From assembly GCF_013280595.1 (NCBI RefSeq), contig NZ_JAAATY010000024.1, forward strand, positions 62,001 through 126,000: a stretch of 64,000 nt of DNA, read 5' to 3'. Positions 57,014 through 64,000 of the stretch are shown here, piece after piece (the stretch's first letter is position 1; every line of letters starts with the position of its first letter). Position numbers and translations under genes: made by a program. The notes under the pieces are model-generated. The model was not told where the DNA came from and did not search any database. It worked only from the letters and a program-made list of their open reading frames with translations. Source of the DNA: Kibdelosporangium persicum. GTDB taxonomy: Bacteria > Actinomycetota > Actinomycetes > Mycobacteriales > Pseudonocardiaceae.

Positions 57014-58672
57014 CTGAGTTCAACCCACAACGACAAGCTGGATCCGCTGGTACTGGAACACAGCGAGGCCGGCGTTCCCGACACCGACACTTCGCATCCG
57101 CTGCTGGCGGATGCCCCGGTCGCGTCCGACTCCCCGACGTTCGCCGAGTTCGGCGTCCGTGAGGAGATCGTCAAGGCGCTGACCGCCGCGGGCATCGAGC
57201 GCACGTTCGCCATCCAGGAGCTGACGCTCCCGCTGGCCATGGCCGGCGAGGACATCATCGGCCAGGCCCGGACCGGCATGGGCAAGACCCTCGGTTTCGG
57301 CGTTCCGGTCCTGCACCGCCTGCAGACGCCGGGTGACGGCACCCCGCAGGCCCTCATCGTCGTCCCGACCCGCGAGCTGTGCCTGCAGGTCACGCACGAC
57401 CTCACCGACGCGAGCAAGCACCTGGGTGTGCGGATGCTCGCCATCTACGGCGGCCGCCCGTACGAGCAGCAGATCTCCGCGTTGCGCAAGGGCGTCGACG
57501 TGGTCGTCGGCACCCCCGGACGGCTGCTCGACCTGGCCGAACAGCGTCACCTGGTGCTCGGCAAGGTCCGCTCGCTCGTGCTCGACGAGGCCGACGAGAT
57601 GCTCGACCTCGGCTTCCTGCCCGACATCGAGCGGATCCTCGGCATGGTGCCCGACGAGCGGCAGACCATGCTGTTCTCGGCCACGATGCCGGGCCCGATC
57701 ATCACGCTGGCCCGCACGTTCCTGCAGCAGCCGACGCACATCCGGGCGGAGGAGAACGACCAGGGCGCCATCCACGAGCGCACCCGTCAGTTCGTCTACC
57801 GCGCCCACTCGCTGGACAAGGAGGAGATCGTCGCGCGGGCGCTGCAGTCCCAGGACCGCGGCCTGACGATGATCTTCGCCCGGACCAAGCGGACCGCCCA
57901 GAAGGTCGCCGACGACCTGACCGAGCGGGGGTTCGCCGCCGCGGCCGTGCACGGTGACCTGGGCCAGGGCGCCCGGGAGAAGGCGCTGCGCGCGTTCCGG
58001 GCCGGCAAGGTGGACGCGCTGGTCGCGACCGACGTGGCGGCGCGCGGTATCGACATCGACGACGTCACGCACGTGATCAACTTCCAGTGCCCGGAGGACG
58101 AGAAGACCTACGTGCACCGGATCGGCCGCACCGGCCGGGCCGGGCGCACCGGCGTCGCGATCACCCTGGTCGACTGGGACGAGGAGTACCGCTGGAAGGC
58201 CATCAACGACGCCCTCAAGCTGGGCATGCCCGAGCCGGTGGAGACGTACTCGACCTCCGAGCACCTGTTCACCGACCTGGGCATCCCCGCGGACGCCACC
58301 GGCAGGCTGCCGGAGAACATGCAGACCCGCGCCGGCCTGGACGCCGAGCAGGAGGAAGACCTCTCTGGCGGCAAGAAGCAGCGCCGTCGGCGCAGCGGCG
58401 GTGGCAGTGGCGGTGGCGGGTCGCGCAGCACGCGGTCGTCGTCACGCACGAACGACACTCCGGCGGGTGACGGCGAGGAGCGTCCGCCCAGGCAGCGTCA
58501 GCGCAGGCGCCGCCGGGCCGGTCAGGACGTCACGGCCGACGTCACCGCGACCGAGGAGGCACCCGCGGCCTCGTCGGACACCGGTGAGAAGGCCGCTGAC
58601 CAGCCGCCCCGCCAGCGCCGGCGCCGCCGTGGCGGTGTCGAGGTGGTCCGTGACGCGGGCGAAACCTCGTGA
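57014..58672 (+). CDS. rhlE: DEAD-box RNA helicase, probably CTG-initiated
   Basis: The about 552-aa helicase has the Q motif ([28 protein letters not shown]), motif I ARTGMGKT, Ia [46 protein letters not shown] and [13 protein letters not shown]. The C-terminal tail is Arg/Gly-rich ([16 protein letters not shown]), typical of RNA-binding extensions. The frame contains no ATG, GTG or TTG between the in-frame stop at 56996 and ATG 57239, which is too late because it removes the Q motif. CTG 57014, preceded by AGAGAGG at an 8-9 base distance, is the best start. It corresponds to mycobacterial rhlE. Confidence 0.9.
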   Translation: MSSTHNDKLDPLVLEHSEAGVPDTDTSHPLLADAPVASDSPTFAEFGVREEIVKALTAAGIERTFAIQELTLPLAMAGEDIIGQARTGMGKTLGFGVPVLHRLQTPGDGTPQALIVVPTRELCLQVTHDLTDASKHLGVRMLAIYGGRPYEQQISALRKGVDVVVGTPGRLLDLAEQRHLVLGKVRSLVLDEADEMLDLGFLPDIERILGMVPDERQTMLFSATMPGPIITLARTFLQQPTHIRAEENDQGAIHERTRQFVYRAHSLDKEEIVARALQSQDRGLTMIFARTKRTAQKVADDLTERGFAAAAVHGDLGQGAREKALRAFRAGKVDALVATDVAARGIDIDDVTHVINFQCPEDEKTYVHRIGRTGRAGRTGVAITLVDWDEEYRWKAINDALKLGMPEPVETYSTSEHLFTDLGIPADATGRLPENMQTRAGLDAEQEEDLSGGKKQRRRRSGGGSGGGGSRSTRSSSRTNDTPAGDGEERPPRQRQRRRRRAGQDVTADVTATEEAPAASSDTGEKAADQPPRQRRRRRGGVEVVRDAGETS

Positions 58673-58716
58673 GTACCGTGAAGTAAGGACTTTGCGAGCA
58701 TCTCGAGGAGGGCGAC

Positions 58717-60078
58717 GTGCCGGAGACCGCCGAGCACGACGGGCACGGCACGGCCGTCTCACACGAGGATGTCCTTGACGGACCGGTGCACGAGGAGCCG
58801 CCGAGGCCGCCGCGTACGTCGTTCCACCGCCGCCGTGACTTCGTCGGGGTGTTGCTCATCGTCGTCGCGGTGGTGGCCGGCTGGGTGCTGATCGGCACGA
58901 ACAGCGACTTCGCCGCGACGTCGTCGCAGACCGGCCCGGCGGACGTCGAGGTGCCGGAGGCGCCCAGCACGCTGCCGCCGTCGTTCGGCGAGGCGTGGCG
59001 GGCGCCCAGCGGCGCCACTCCCATCCCCGTCGCCGTGGGCCCGGCAGTGGTCACCGGCGACGGCACCGAGGTCGTCGGGCGTGACCCGTACACCGGGAAG
59101 GTCCGTTGGCGTTACGCCCGCGACATTCCACTGTGCACGGTCGGCGAGGGCTGGAGTGACGTGGTCGCGGTGTACCGCAAGCCTGCCAACTTCCTGCCGT
59201 CGGACGACCCGTTCAAGAACGGCAACTGCAGCGAGGTGACCTCGCTCAAAGCCGCCAGCGGCGAACGGGACCGGCAACGCAACGGCGACGCCGAAGCGGA
59301 TACGCAGTTGGTGTCCGACGGCGCGCACGTGACGGCGACCGGGAAGCGCCTGATCAACACGTGGCGCAGCGACCTGGTGCAGACCATGGAGTACGGCGCC
59401 GTGCCGGACATCGTGAACCCGGACAAACAGCCTCGGGCCGGCTGCACGTACGGCTCGATCGCGGTGACGCAGGGCCGTATCGGTGTGATCGAACGATGCC
59501 CTGCCAAGGCCGACCCGGCAGCGACCGGGGACGACCGGCTCACGGTGTACAAGCCGACGGGCAAGGAGAACGAGAGCGACACCCCCATCGTCGACTTCAG
59601 CATCACCGTCGGCGGCACCAACGCTCAGGTGCTGGCGATGAACGAGACCTACACGGCGATCGCGATGCCCAACCCGTCCCGGATCCTGGTGTACGACGGC
59701 CAGGGCAACAAGGTGCGGGAATACCCGGTCTCGGTGCCCGATGCCGACCTCGCCGCCGATCCGGCCCGCGGCGTGGCCTCGGTGACCAGGGGAACCGACG
59801 CCGTGTTCTGGTTCACCGGGACCCGCACGATCGCACTGTCCACTCAGGACCTGCGACCACTGTGGACGATCGAGAACACGCTCGGTACCGGCACGGTGTT
59901 CGCCGGATACCTGCTACTACCGGTGAAGGACGCCTACGTGGTGACCGACCAGGTGACCGGCGCGCGTGTCGCGCAGACCGCGGTGAACCGCGACGGGTAC
60001 AACGGCCCCGTGCGGATGTCGACGCTCGGCCCCATGGTCCTGGAACAGCGTGGCCCGACTCTGGTCGCACTGCGATGA
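58717..60078 (+). CDS. membrane-anchored beta-propeller (PQQ-like) protein
   Basis: The 453-aa protein has a cytoplasmic N terminus (about 1-41), one helix (FVGVLLIVVAVVAGWVLIG) and a large extracytoplasmic domain. The domain's repeated strands (TEVVGRDPYTGKVRWRYARDIPLC, GSIAVTQGRIGVIERCP, RILVYDGQGNKVREYPV, DLRPLWTIENTLGTGTVFAGYLLLPV) look like a PQQ-type beta-propeller. Rv3212 occupies the same place after rhlE in M. tuberculosis. Function is unknown. GTG 58717 has GAGGAGGGCGAC upstream. Its stop overlaps the hydrolase start by ATGA. Confidence 0.87.
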   Translation: MPETAEHDGHGTAVSHEDVLDGPVHEEPPRPPRTSFHRRRDFVGVLLIVVAVVAGWVLIGTNSDFAATSSQTGPADVEVPEAPSTLPPSFGEAWRAPSGATPIPVAVGPAVVTGDGTEVVGRDPYTGKVRWRYARDIPLCTVGEGWSDVVAVYRKPANFLPSDDPFKNGNCSEVTSLKAASGERDRQRNGDAEADTQLVSDGAHVTATGKRLINTWRSDLVQTMEYGAVPDIVNPDKQPRAGCTYGSIAVTQGRIGVIERCPAKADPAATGDDRLTVYKPTGKENESDTPIVDFSITVGGTNAQVLAMNETYTAIAMPNPSRILVYDGQGNKVREYPVSVPDADLAADPARGVASVTRGTDAVFWFTGTRTIALSTQDLRPLWTIENTLGTGTVFAGYLLLPVKDAYVVTDQVTGARVAQTAVNRDGYNGPVRMSTLGPMVLEQRGPTLVALR

Positions 60079-60944
60079 CCGCCTCGCAGATCACCGCGCA
60101 CGGCGCCGACCACGTCGAACTGCCCGGCCGCCACGGCCCGCTCGCCGCACTTCGCCGGCCGGTCCCTGGCCAGACGCCGATCGCCTTGCTGGTACCGGGT
60201 TACACGGGGTCCAAAGAGGACTTCGCACCGCTGATCGACCCGATCGCGGACGCGGGCATCGAGCCGATCGCGATCGACCTGCCCGGGCAGTACGACTCCC
60301 CCGGGCCGATCGATCTCGAAGCGTATCTGCCCGCGTCGCTGGGAGGCATGGTCGCCGAGGTCGTCGGAAAGCTCGCTGCCGACGGGCGGCCCGTGCTTCT
60401 GCTCGGGCATTCGTACGGCGGGTTGGTGTCCCGTGGCGCCGTCCTGGCCGGGGCGCCTGTTCGCGGGTTGACGTTGCTCAGCAGCGGACCTGGCGAACTG
60501 CCGGTCGGCCCACGACGCAAGATGCTCGACTTGGCCGAGCCGGTGCTGCGCGAGCACGGGATCGAGACACTGGCGGAGTTCCGCCGGGCGATGTACGAGA
60601 ACGACCCCGCTTGGCTTCAGTTGCCCGCGGAGTTGCGGGAGTTCCTGACGTACCGGTTCCGCCGGACGAGCCGGGAATGCCTGCTGGGCATGGCCGTCGG
60701 CCTGCGGACCGAGCCCGACCTCGTGGACAGTCTCGCGCGGCGACTGGAAACCAGCGCCACGCCGTGCCTCGTGGCCTGCGGCGCCGCCGACGACGCCTGG
60801 CCGATCTCCGCCCAGCGGGACATGGCCGAGCGGCTGGACGCCGACTTCGCCGTGATCCCAGGCGCTCGGCATTCGCCGGCCGTCGAGAATCCCGAGGCGC
60901 TGCTGGGTGTTCTGCTGTCGACGTGGCGAATGTGGCTGGCCTAG
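60075..60944 (+). CDS. alpha/beta hydrolase
   Basis: The 289-aa hydrolase shows LLVPGYTGSKEDFAPLIDPIADAG, AIDLPGQYDSPGP, the nucleophile elbow LLLGHSYGGLVSRG, CGAADDAWPISAQ and catalytic His in IPGARHSPAVENP. No signal peptide. It is translationally coupled to the propeller protein. Its TAG stop (60942-60944) lies in a CTAG that forms the left target duplication of a small mobile element; the convergent TetR gene uses the other CTAG copy. Confidence 0.87.
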   Translation: MTASQITAHGADHVELPGRHGPLAALRRPVPGQTPIALLVPGYTGSKEDFAPLIDPIADAGIEPIAIDLPGQYDSPGPIDLEAYLPASLGGMVAEVVGKLAADGRPVLLLGHSYGGLVSRGAVLAGAPVRGLTLLSSGPGELPVGPRRKMLDLAEPVLREHGIETLAEFRRAMYENDPAWLQLPAELREFLTYRFRRTSRECLLGMAVGLRTEPDLVDSLARRLETSATPCLVACGAADDAWPISAQRDMAERLDADFAVIPGARHSPAVENPEALLGVLLSTWRMWLA

Positions 60945-61133
60945 GCCGTGTTTCAAATGCCCGATCGCGATAGCCGGGCCGGATGCGGCCCCTGACGCCA
61001 CCGCGGGACCGCCCAAAGACAACCAGTATTCGCGGCGATCCCGCGGCGACGCCAGGAACCACCCCACCGAGCCGATTCCGGCCTCCGGCCGGGGCAGACT
61101 CTCATCGACCGGGACATCCGAAACACGACCTAG
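60941..61133. mobile_element. 185-bp MITE-like element (60945-61129) flanked by CTAG duplications
   Basis: The ends are inverted repeats: GCCGTGTTTCAAATGCCC from the left and GTCGTGTTTCGGATGTCC from the right, 14 of 18 identical. CTAG flanks the element on both sides (60941-60944, 61130-61133), as expected for a 4-bp target duplication. There is no room for a transposase. The ends resemble those of IS5-family elements that target CTAG in actinomycetes. The interior contains further short inverted repeats. Confidence 0.75.
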
Positions 61134-61705
61134 GTCAGTCCGAATCCCGCCAGGGTCGCGTCGAGCATCGCCGACTGTACGGCAGCCGGGTAGGCGGCTG
61201 GGTCTGTGGACGCGAGGGCGGCCGCGCCTTCCACCATCGCGATCAGCGCGAAAGCCGTTGTCGTGACTCGTTCTTCCGGCCAGTCCGGCTCGGTCGCGGA
61301 GACCAGCCTGCTGATCCGTACCCGCCAGGCCTTGTTGTTCGTGCGGTGCAACGTGAGCAGGTCTTCGTCGCCGACTGCCGCGGCCAGGAACCCCATCCAG
61401 ACAATGCTTTCGGCCGCGGTCCTCTCGTCCAGTGCCATTCCCTGCGCGAGAACGGCCCGTAGCGCGGCGCGCGGGTTTCCGGCTTCGGCTTCGAGCGCAT
61501 CGGCTCGCTCCCGGGTCCGTTCGTGCAGGAGCTGACGGGCATGCTTCAGCAGCGCATGCCGGTTGGGAAACCGATGCATGACCAGGCCTGTCGTGCAGCC
61601 GGCCGCGGCGGCGACCGCGCGGATCGTGAGGCGTTCGATTCCCTGGCTGGCCAGCACGTCCCACACCGCACGGGAAAGCTCGACCTGGTGGGCGGTTCGT
61701 GACAC
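61130..61705 (-). CDS. TetR family transcriptional regulator
   Basis: This about 191-aa regulator has HTH segments AVWDVLASQGIERLTIRAVAAAAGCTTGLVMHRFPNRHALLKHA and an all-helical C-terminal domain. GTG 61705 is 9 bases after GAGGGGAG and is better than GTG 61714, which abuts it. Divergent from the GNAT gene, with two operator-like palindromes between. Its TAG stop lies in the right CTAG duplication of the MITE-like element. Confidence 0.9.
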   Translation of the reverse strand: MSRTAHQVELSRAVWDVLASQGIERLTIRAVAAAAGCTTGLVMHRFPNRHALLKHARQLLHERTRERADALEAEAGNPRAALRAVLAQGMALDERTAAESIVWMGFLAAAVGDEDLLTLHRTNNKAWRVRISRLVSATEPDWPEERVTTTAFALIAMVEGAAALASTDPAAYPAAVQSAMLDATLAGFGLT

Positions 61706-61725
61706 GGATCGCACTCCCCTCGAAG

Positions 61726-61756
61726 CCGTAACAGCTGTTACGGTAACAGATGTTAC
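61726..61756. promoter_or_regulatory. double palindromic TetR operator between the TetR and GNAT genes
   Basis: The first site CCGTAACAGCTGTTACGG (61726-61743) is a perfect 18-bp palindrome. The second, GTAACAGATGTTAC (61743-61756), repeats the same half-sites GTAACA/TGTTAC with an inexact centre. Two adjacent sites in a short divergent promoter suggest that the TetR represses both itself and the acetyltransferase gene. Confidence 0.82.
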
Positions 61757-61769
61757 GAGGGAGTGGATG

Positions 61770-62258
61770 ATGCTGATCGAAACGCGACGGTGGGACGACC
61801 CGGAAGGCGCTGAGCTGCGACGACAGCAACGCGTCGAACTCGACGCACGCTACGGCAGCTCGGACCACGAGCCCGGCCCGCCGCCGTCAGCGGCCGACAC
61901 GGACGTCTTCCTCGTCGCGGTGAGCGATGGGAAGGCCGTCGGGTGCGGCGCGCTGCGGCAGTTGGACTCCGGATCAGCCGAGATCAAACGTATGTACGTG
62001 GTGCCGCAGATGCGCGGGACCGGGGTCGCGACCAGCCTGCTGCGCGCGTTGGAGGCAGCCGCCGTCGAGCGGGGCTGGCACACGGTACGTCTGGAGACTG
62101 GCACCGCACAGCCTGACGCCCTGCGGTTCTACCGCCGTGAGGGCTACCGCGAAATCCCGCTCTTCGGCAACTACATCGGCTCGACGCTGTCCGTCTGCTT
62201 CGAGCGTGACCTCACGCCCGACAGGACCGGGTCGCGTTGCGAACGTTCCCCGCGGTAG
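61770..62258 (+). CDS. GNAT family N-acetyltransferase
   Basis: The about 162-aa acetyltransferase has IKRMYVVPQMRGTGVATSLLRALEAAA (motif A, acetyl-CoA pyrophosphate loop RGTGVA), WHTVRLETGTAQPDALRFYRREGYREI (motif B) and a final strand. The N-terminal region includes PEGAELRRQQRVELDARYG. The second ATG (61770) is 6 bases after GAGGGAG and is preferred to 61767. It is probably controlled by the divergent TetR through the double operator; substrate unknown. Its stop is 1 base from the stop of the convergent membrane-protein gene. Confidence 0.88.
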   Translation: MLIETRRWDDPEGAELRRQQRVELDARYGSSDHEPGPPPSAADTDVFLVAVSDGKAVGCGALRQLDSGSAEIKRMYVVPQMRGTGVATSLLRALEAAAVERGWHTVRLETGTAQPDALRFYRREGYREIPLFGNYIGSTLSVCFERDLTPDRTGSRCERSPR

Positions 62259-62259
62259 T

Positions 62260-62607
62260 TCAGATCCACCAGAAGAGGACCAGGACCAGCACCACGGTCG
62301 CGGCTAAGCCGAAGCCCGCGAGCAGAGCCGGGCGGCCGGGTCTGCGGTCGATCACGCGTTGGGCGTAGACCGCGACGCCCGCGCCGACGATGTGGCCGAT
62401 CAGCTCGACCACGCCGAGGCCGGGGACGCCGTTCGCCCAGGAGATGATCTGCAGGACGAGCACGGCCAGGGCGAGGACGACCAGGCCCGCCGCCAGCGCG
62501 CCGGTCAGCTCTCGCCAGAAACGGCCCTTGCGGCGCCGGGGTTCTTCTTCGGCCACCGCCGCCGAATCCTGGGTGGAAAGTTCCTCGGTCGCCTGCTCGG
62601 AGATCAT
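62260..62607 (-). CDS. small three-helix membrane protein, 115 aa
   Basis: I do not recognise a specific family. An acidic N terminus (ISEQATEELSTQDSAAVAEEEPRRRKG) leads to helices ALAAGLVVLALAVLVLQII, VELIGHIVGAGVAVYAQRV and LAGFGLAATVVLVLVLFWW. ATG 62607 overlaps the stop of the RecB-like nuclease gene (ATGA), so it is the second gene of that unit. Function is unknown. Confidence 0.8.
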   Translation of the reverse strand: MISEQATEELSTQDSAAVAEEEPRRRKGRFWRELTGALAAGLVVLALAVLVLQIISWANGVPGLGVVELIGHIVGAGVAVYAQRVIDRRPGRPALLAGFGLAATVVLVLVLFWWI

Positions 62608-63437
62608 GGGGGCAACATCCCCCACGGGGCCGTCGGCGGCCCTGCCGCCTGGCCTTCTGGGCAGTGGCGACGGAAGTCGCACCATGAACATTGCCTTCCC
62701 ACTTGCGGCGGGAACAACACGTCGGGATCGCCGCCTGCTTCGAGTGTGTCGGTCGCGAGCTGCAGTTCCTCGGCTGTCTCCTCCGCTCGTGCCTGGTGGC
62801 GCGCCAACGACTCGTCGGTGTGCTCCCACACTGCGACTTCGCCCGTGGGCAGGTGGTGGAGTTCCACACGCCTGCACTTGCGCCGCAGCGTTCGGGTGGT
62901 CGCGATGGCGTACATCGCCAACGCCTGCGAGCCGCGGGCGTCGTCGGTGGTCAGCGCCTGCCTGCCGGTCTTGTAGTCGATGATCACCAGTTCGCCCTGG
63001 CGGTCGTCGATGCGGTCGACCCGGCCCTCGGCCACGATCGTGCCCGCCGGCGCCGAGACCCAGCGTTCGAGCCCGACCGGGTCGACCGTCACGTCCGTCT
63101 CGGCCAGGTAGCGGGCGACCCACTCACGGGCGCGGTCGCGGTAGGTCGCGGCTTGCGCCGAGTCGGCGAAACCGTCGTCCTTCCAATGGGTCGTCACGAG
63201 TGCCGCACCGGCCTCGGGCGTGCGCTTCTCCAACGGCAGGTCGAAGAAGGCGCGCAACGCGTTGTGCACGACGGCACCCAATGTCGAGTGCGCGTACGCG
63301 CCGCCGCGTTGCGGAGCCGGGCGGTCCACGTAAGTCATCCGGTAGCGGCGTGGACAGTCCATCCACGTCGCCAGCTTCGACGGGGTGACCCGCACCAGCT
63401 TCTTCGGCATGCTGTCGAATCCGAGCTGCCCTTGCAC
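62604..63437 (-). CDS. RecB family PD-(D/E)XK exonuclease
   Basis: This 277-aa stand-alone nuclease domain has RVTPSKLATWMDCPRRYRMTYVDRP (first Cys of the Fe-S ligand set), HSTLGAVVHNALRAFF (His motif), the catalytic AEGRVDRIDDRQGELVIIDYKTGR, and the terminal cluster CSWCDFRRHC. Four cysteines fit an AddB/Cas4-type iron-sulfur nuclease. It probably acts in DNA repair. The start is GTG 63437; ATG 63410 would shorten it by 9 residues. Coupled to the small membrane protein downstream. Confidence 0.87.
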   Translation of the reverse strand: MQGQLGFDSMPKKLVRVTPSKLATWMDCPRRYRMTYVDRPAPQRGGAYAHSTLGAVVHNALRAFFDLPLEKRTPEAGAALVTTHWKDDGFADSAQAATYRDRAREWVARYLAETDVTVDPVGLERWVSAPAGTIVAEGRVDRIDDRQGELVIIDYKTGRQALTTDDARGSQALAMYAIATTRTLRRKCRRVELHHLPTGEVAVWEHTDESLARHQARAEETAEELQLATDTLEAGGDPDVLFPPQVGRQCSWCDFRRHCPEGQAAGPPTAPWGMLPP

Positions 63438-63446
63438 ACGTCCAAG

Positions 63447-64000
63447 TTACCCGGAGCCACTGACAAAACCGCGAACGGAGTCGGCCAGGAGTTGCACCGC
63501 GATCGCGGCGAGCAGCAGACCTGCGATCTTGGCCAGCAGGACGATCCCGCTCTCCTTGATCAACCGGATCACCACGCCGGAGAAGCGCAGGCAGATCCAC
63601 AACAGGAAGTGCACGGCCAGGATCGCGAGTCCGAGCGCGACGTACGCGCCCGTCTGGCCTTCCGCCTGCCTGACGAACACGATCGTGGCCGCGATCGCCC
63701 CAGGCCCGGCGAGCAACGGCGTGCCGAGCGGCACCAGGGCGACGTTGACGTCCTCGACTTCCTGCGCCTCGGTCGTACCGCTGCCGTGCAGCAGGTCCAA
63801 CGCGATGAGCAGCAACAACAGCCCACCCGCGCCCTGCAACGCCGGGATGCCGATGTGCAGGTACGACAGGATCGCCTGGCCGCCGATGGCGAACAGGCTG
63901 ATCACCGCGAGCGAGACGAGCACGGCCTGCCGGGCCGCCTTGGCCCGCGCCGCCCGTGACTTGCGGCCGACCAGGCTGAGGAACACCGGGATGGTGCCCG
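63447..64000 (-). CDS. MarC family membrane protein, partial (5' end beyond window)
   Basis: The visible 183 residues continue an open frame to the window edge, beginning GTIPVFLSLVGR, which is the usual MarC (UPF0056) loop after the first helix; the true start is outside. Helices seen include AVLVSLAVISLFAIGGQAIL, AGGLLLLLIALDLLHG, PLGTPLLAGPGAIAATIVFV, YVALGLAILAVHFLLWICL and IVLLAKIAGLLLAAIAVQLL. MarC proteins were once linked to multiple antibiotic resistance but have no proven transport role. Confidence 0.88.
   Translation of the reverse strand, partial: GTIPVFLSLVGRKSRAARAKAARQAVLVSLAVISLFAIGGQAILSYLHIGIPALQGAGGLLLLLIALDLLHGSGTTEAQEVEDVNVALVPLGTPLLAGPGAIAATIVFVRQAEGQTGAYVALGLAILAVHFLLWICLRFSGVVIRLIKESGIVLLAKIAGLLLAAIAVQLLADSVRGFVSGSG

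Noticed and set aside
1-64000. tRNA, rRNA or classical riboswitch
   Set aside because: No cloverleaf, rRNA segment or conserved riboswitch core was recognised by eye; a covariance-model scan would settle it.

Overview
This window is chromosomal DNA from a high-GC actinomycete, most likely a member of the Pseudonocardiaceae (Amycolatopsis / Lentzea / Kibdelosporangium type). I infer this from the strong G/C third-position bias, frequent GTG starts, many ATGA and GTGA gene overlaps, and actinobacterial marker families: PPE-like/EspG, XRE-DUF5753 with DUF397, AdnAB, MoeZ, DUF3107, DUF3152 and a TIGR02569-type protein. I cannot assign the genus. No rRNA, tRNA or CRISPR array was seen.

Layout. 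0-4.2 kb: the end of a PPE-like protein with its EspG partner, an XRE/DUF397 pair, a PH-like membrane protein, gluconokinase and a PPOX-type oxidoreductase. 4.2-9.5 kb: a minus-strand operon DUF2207 - M16 peptidase - M16 partner - nudC. 9.5-20.1 kb: a secreted zinc peptidase, a small membrane protein, a LexA-type repressor, a K+ channel, a DoxX-like protein, and the helicase-nuclease pair adnB/adnA. 20.1-33.9 kb: a two-armed exopolysaccharide locus. 33.9-35.9 kb: an alpha/beta hydrolase, an orphan response regulator and an alkyltransferase-like protein. 35.9-38.6 kb: two tandem secreted HAF-repeat proteins and a DUF4190/septum-formation protein. 38.5-48.1 kb: an assimilatory nitrate/nitrite operon with siroheme genes. 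48.2-64 kb: conserved actinobacterial housekeeping genes (phosphotransferase-like protein, moeZ, DUF3152, TetR, DUF3107, MiaE-like ferritin, DEAD-box helicase, beta-propeller protein, RecB-like nuclease, MarC) with two smaller TetR-controlled modules.

The most interesting system is the 20.8-33.9 kb locus. The plus arm encodes two tandem deacetylases resembling the fungal enzyme Agd3 (CE18), a PelF-like GT4 glycosyltransferase, a polytopic membrane protein in the place PelG takes in Pel loci, a sugar-nucleotide transferase and an epimerase. The convergent minus arm encodes a secreted spherulin-4/Sph3-like (GH135) protein with an FN3 domain, a UDP-sugar dehydrogenase, a UDP-sugar epimerase and a GH114-like endo-galactosaminidase. 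In effect the parts list of the Aspergillus galactosaminogalactan cluster (GT, Agd3, Sph3, Ega3, Uge3) is joined to the Pel logic (PelF plus membrane exporter) in an actinomycete. I infer that it makes, partly deacetylates, exports and trims a GalNAc/GalN-type polymer.

A second theme is small repeats. Four copies of a ~48-bp palindrome (core arm CCTCGTGAGTGTTTATC) lie at or beside gene ends and supply the TGA stop codon of four genes. One copy has brought foreign flanks into the lexA promoter region, where it sits between 65-bp direct repeats. A 185-bp MITE-like element flanked by CTAG has split the interlocked TAG stop codons of two convergent genes while leaving both genes intact. As I remember the M. 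tuberculosis order from nudC to rhlE (about Rv3199c-Rv3212), the housekeeping genes here follow it, with the polysaccharide, HAF and nitrate blocks inserted.
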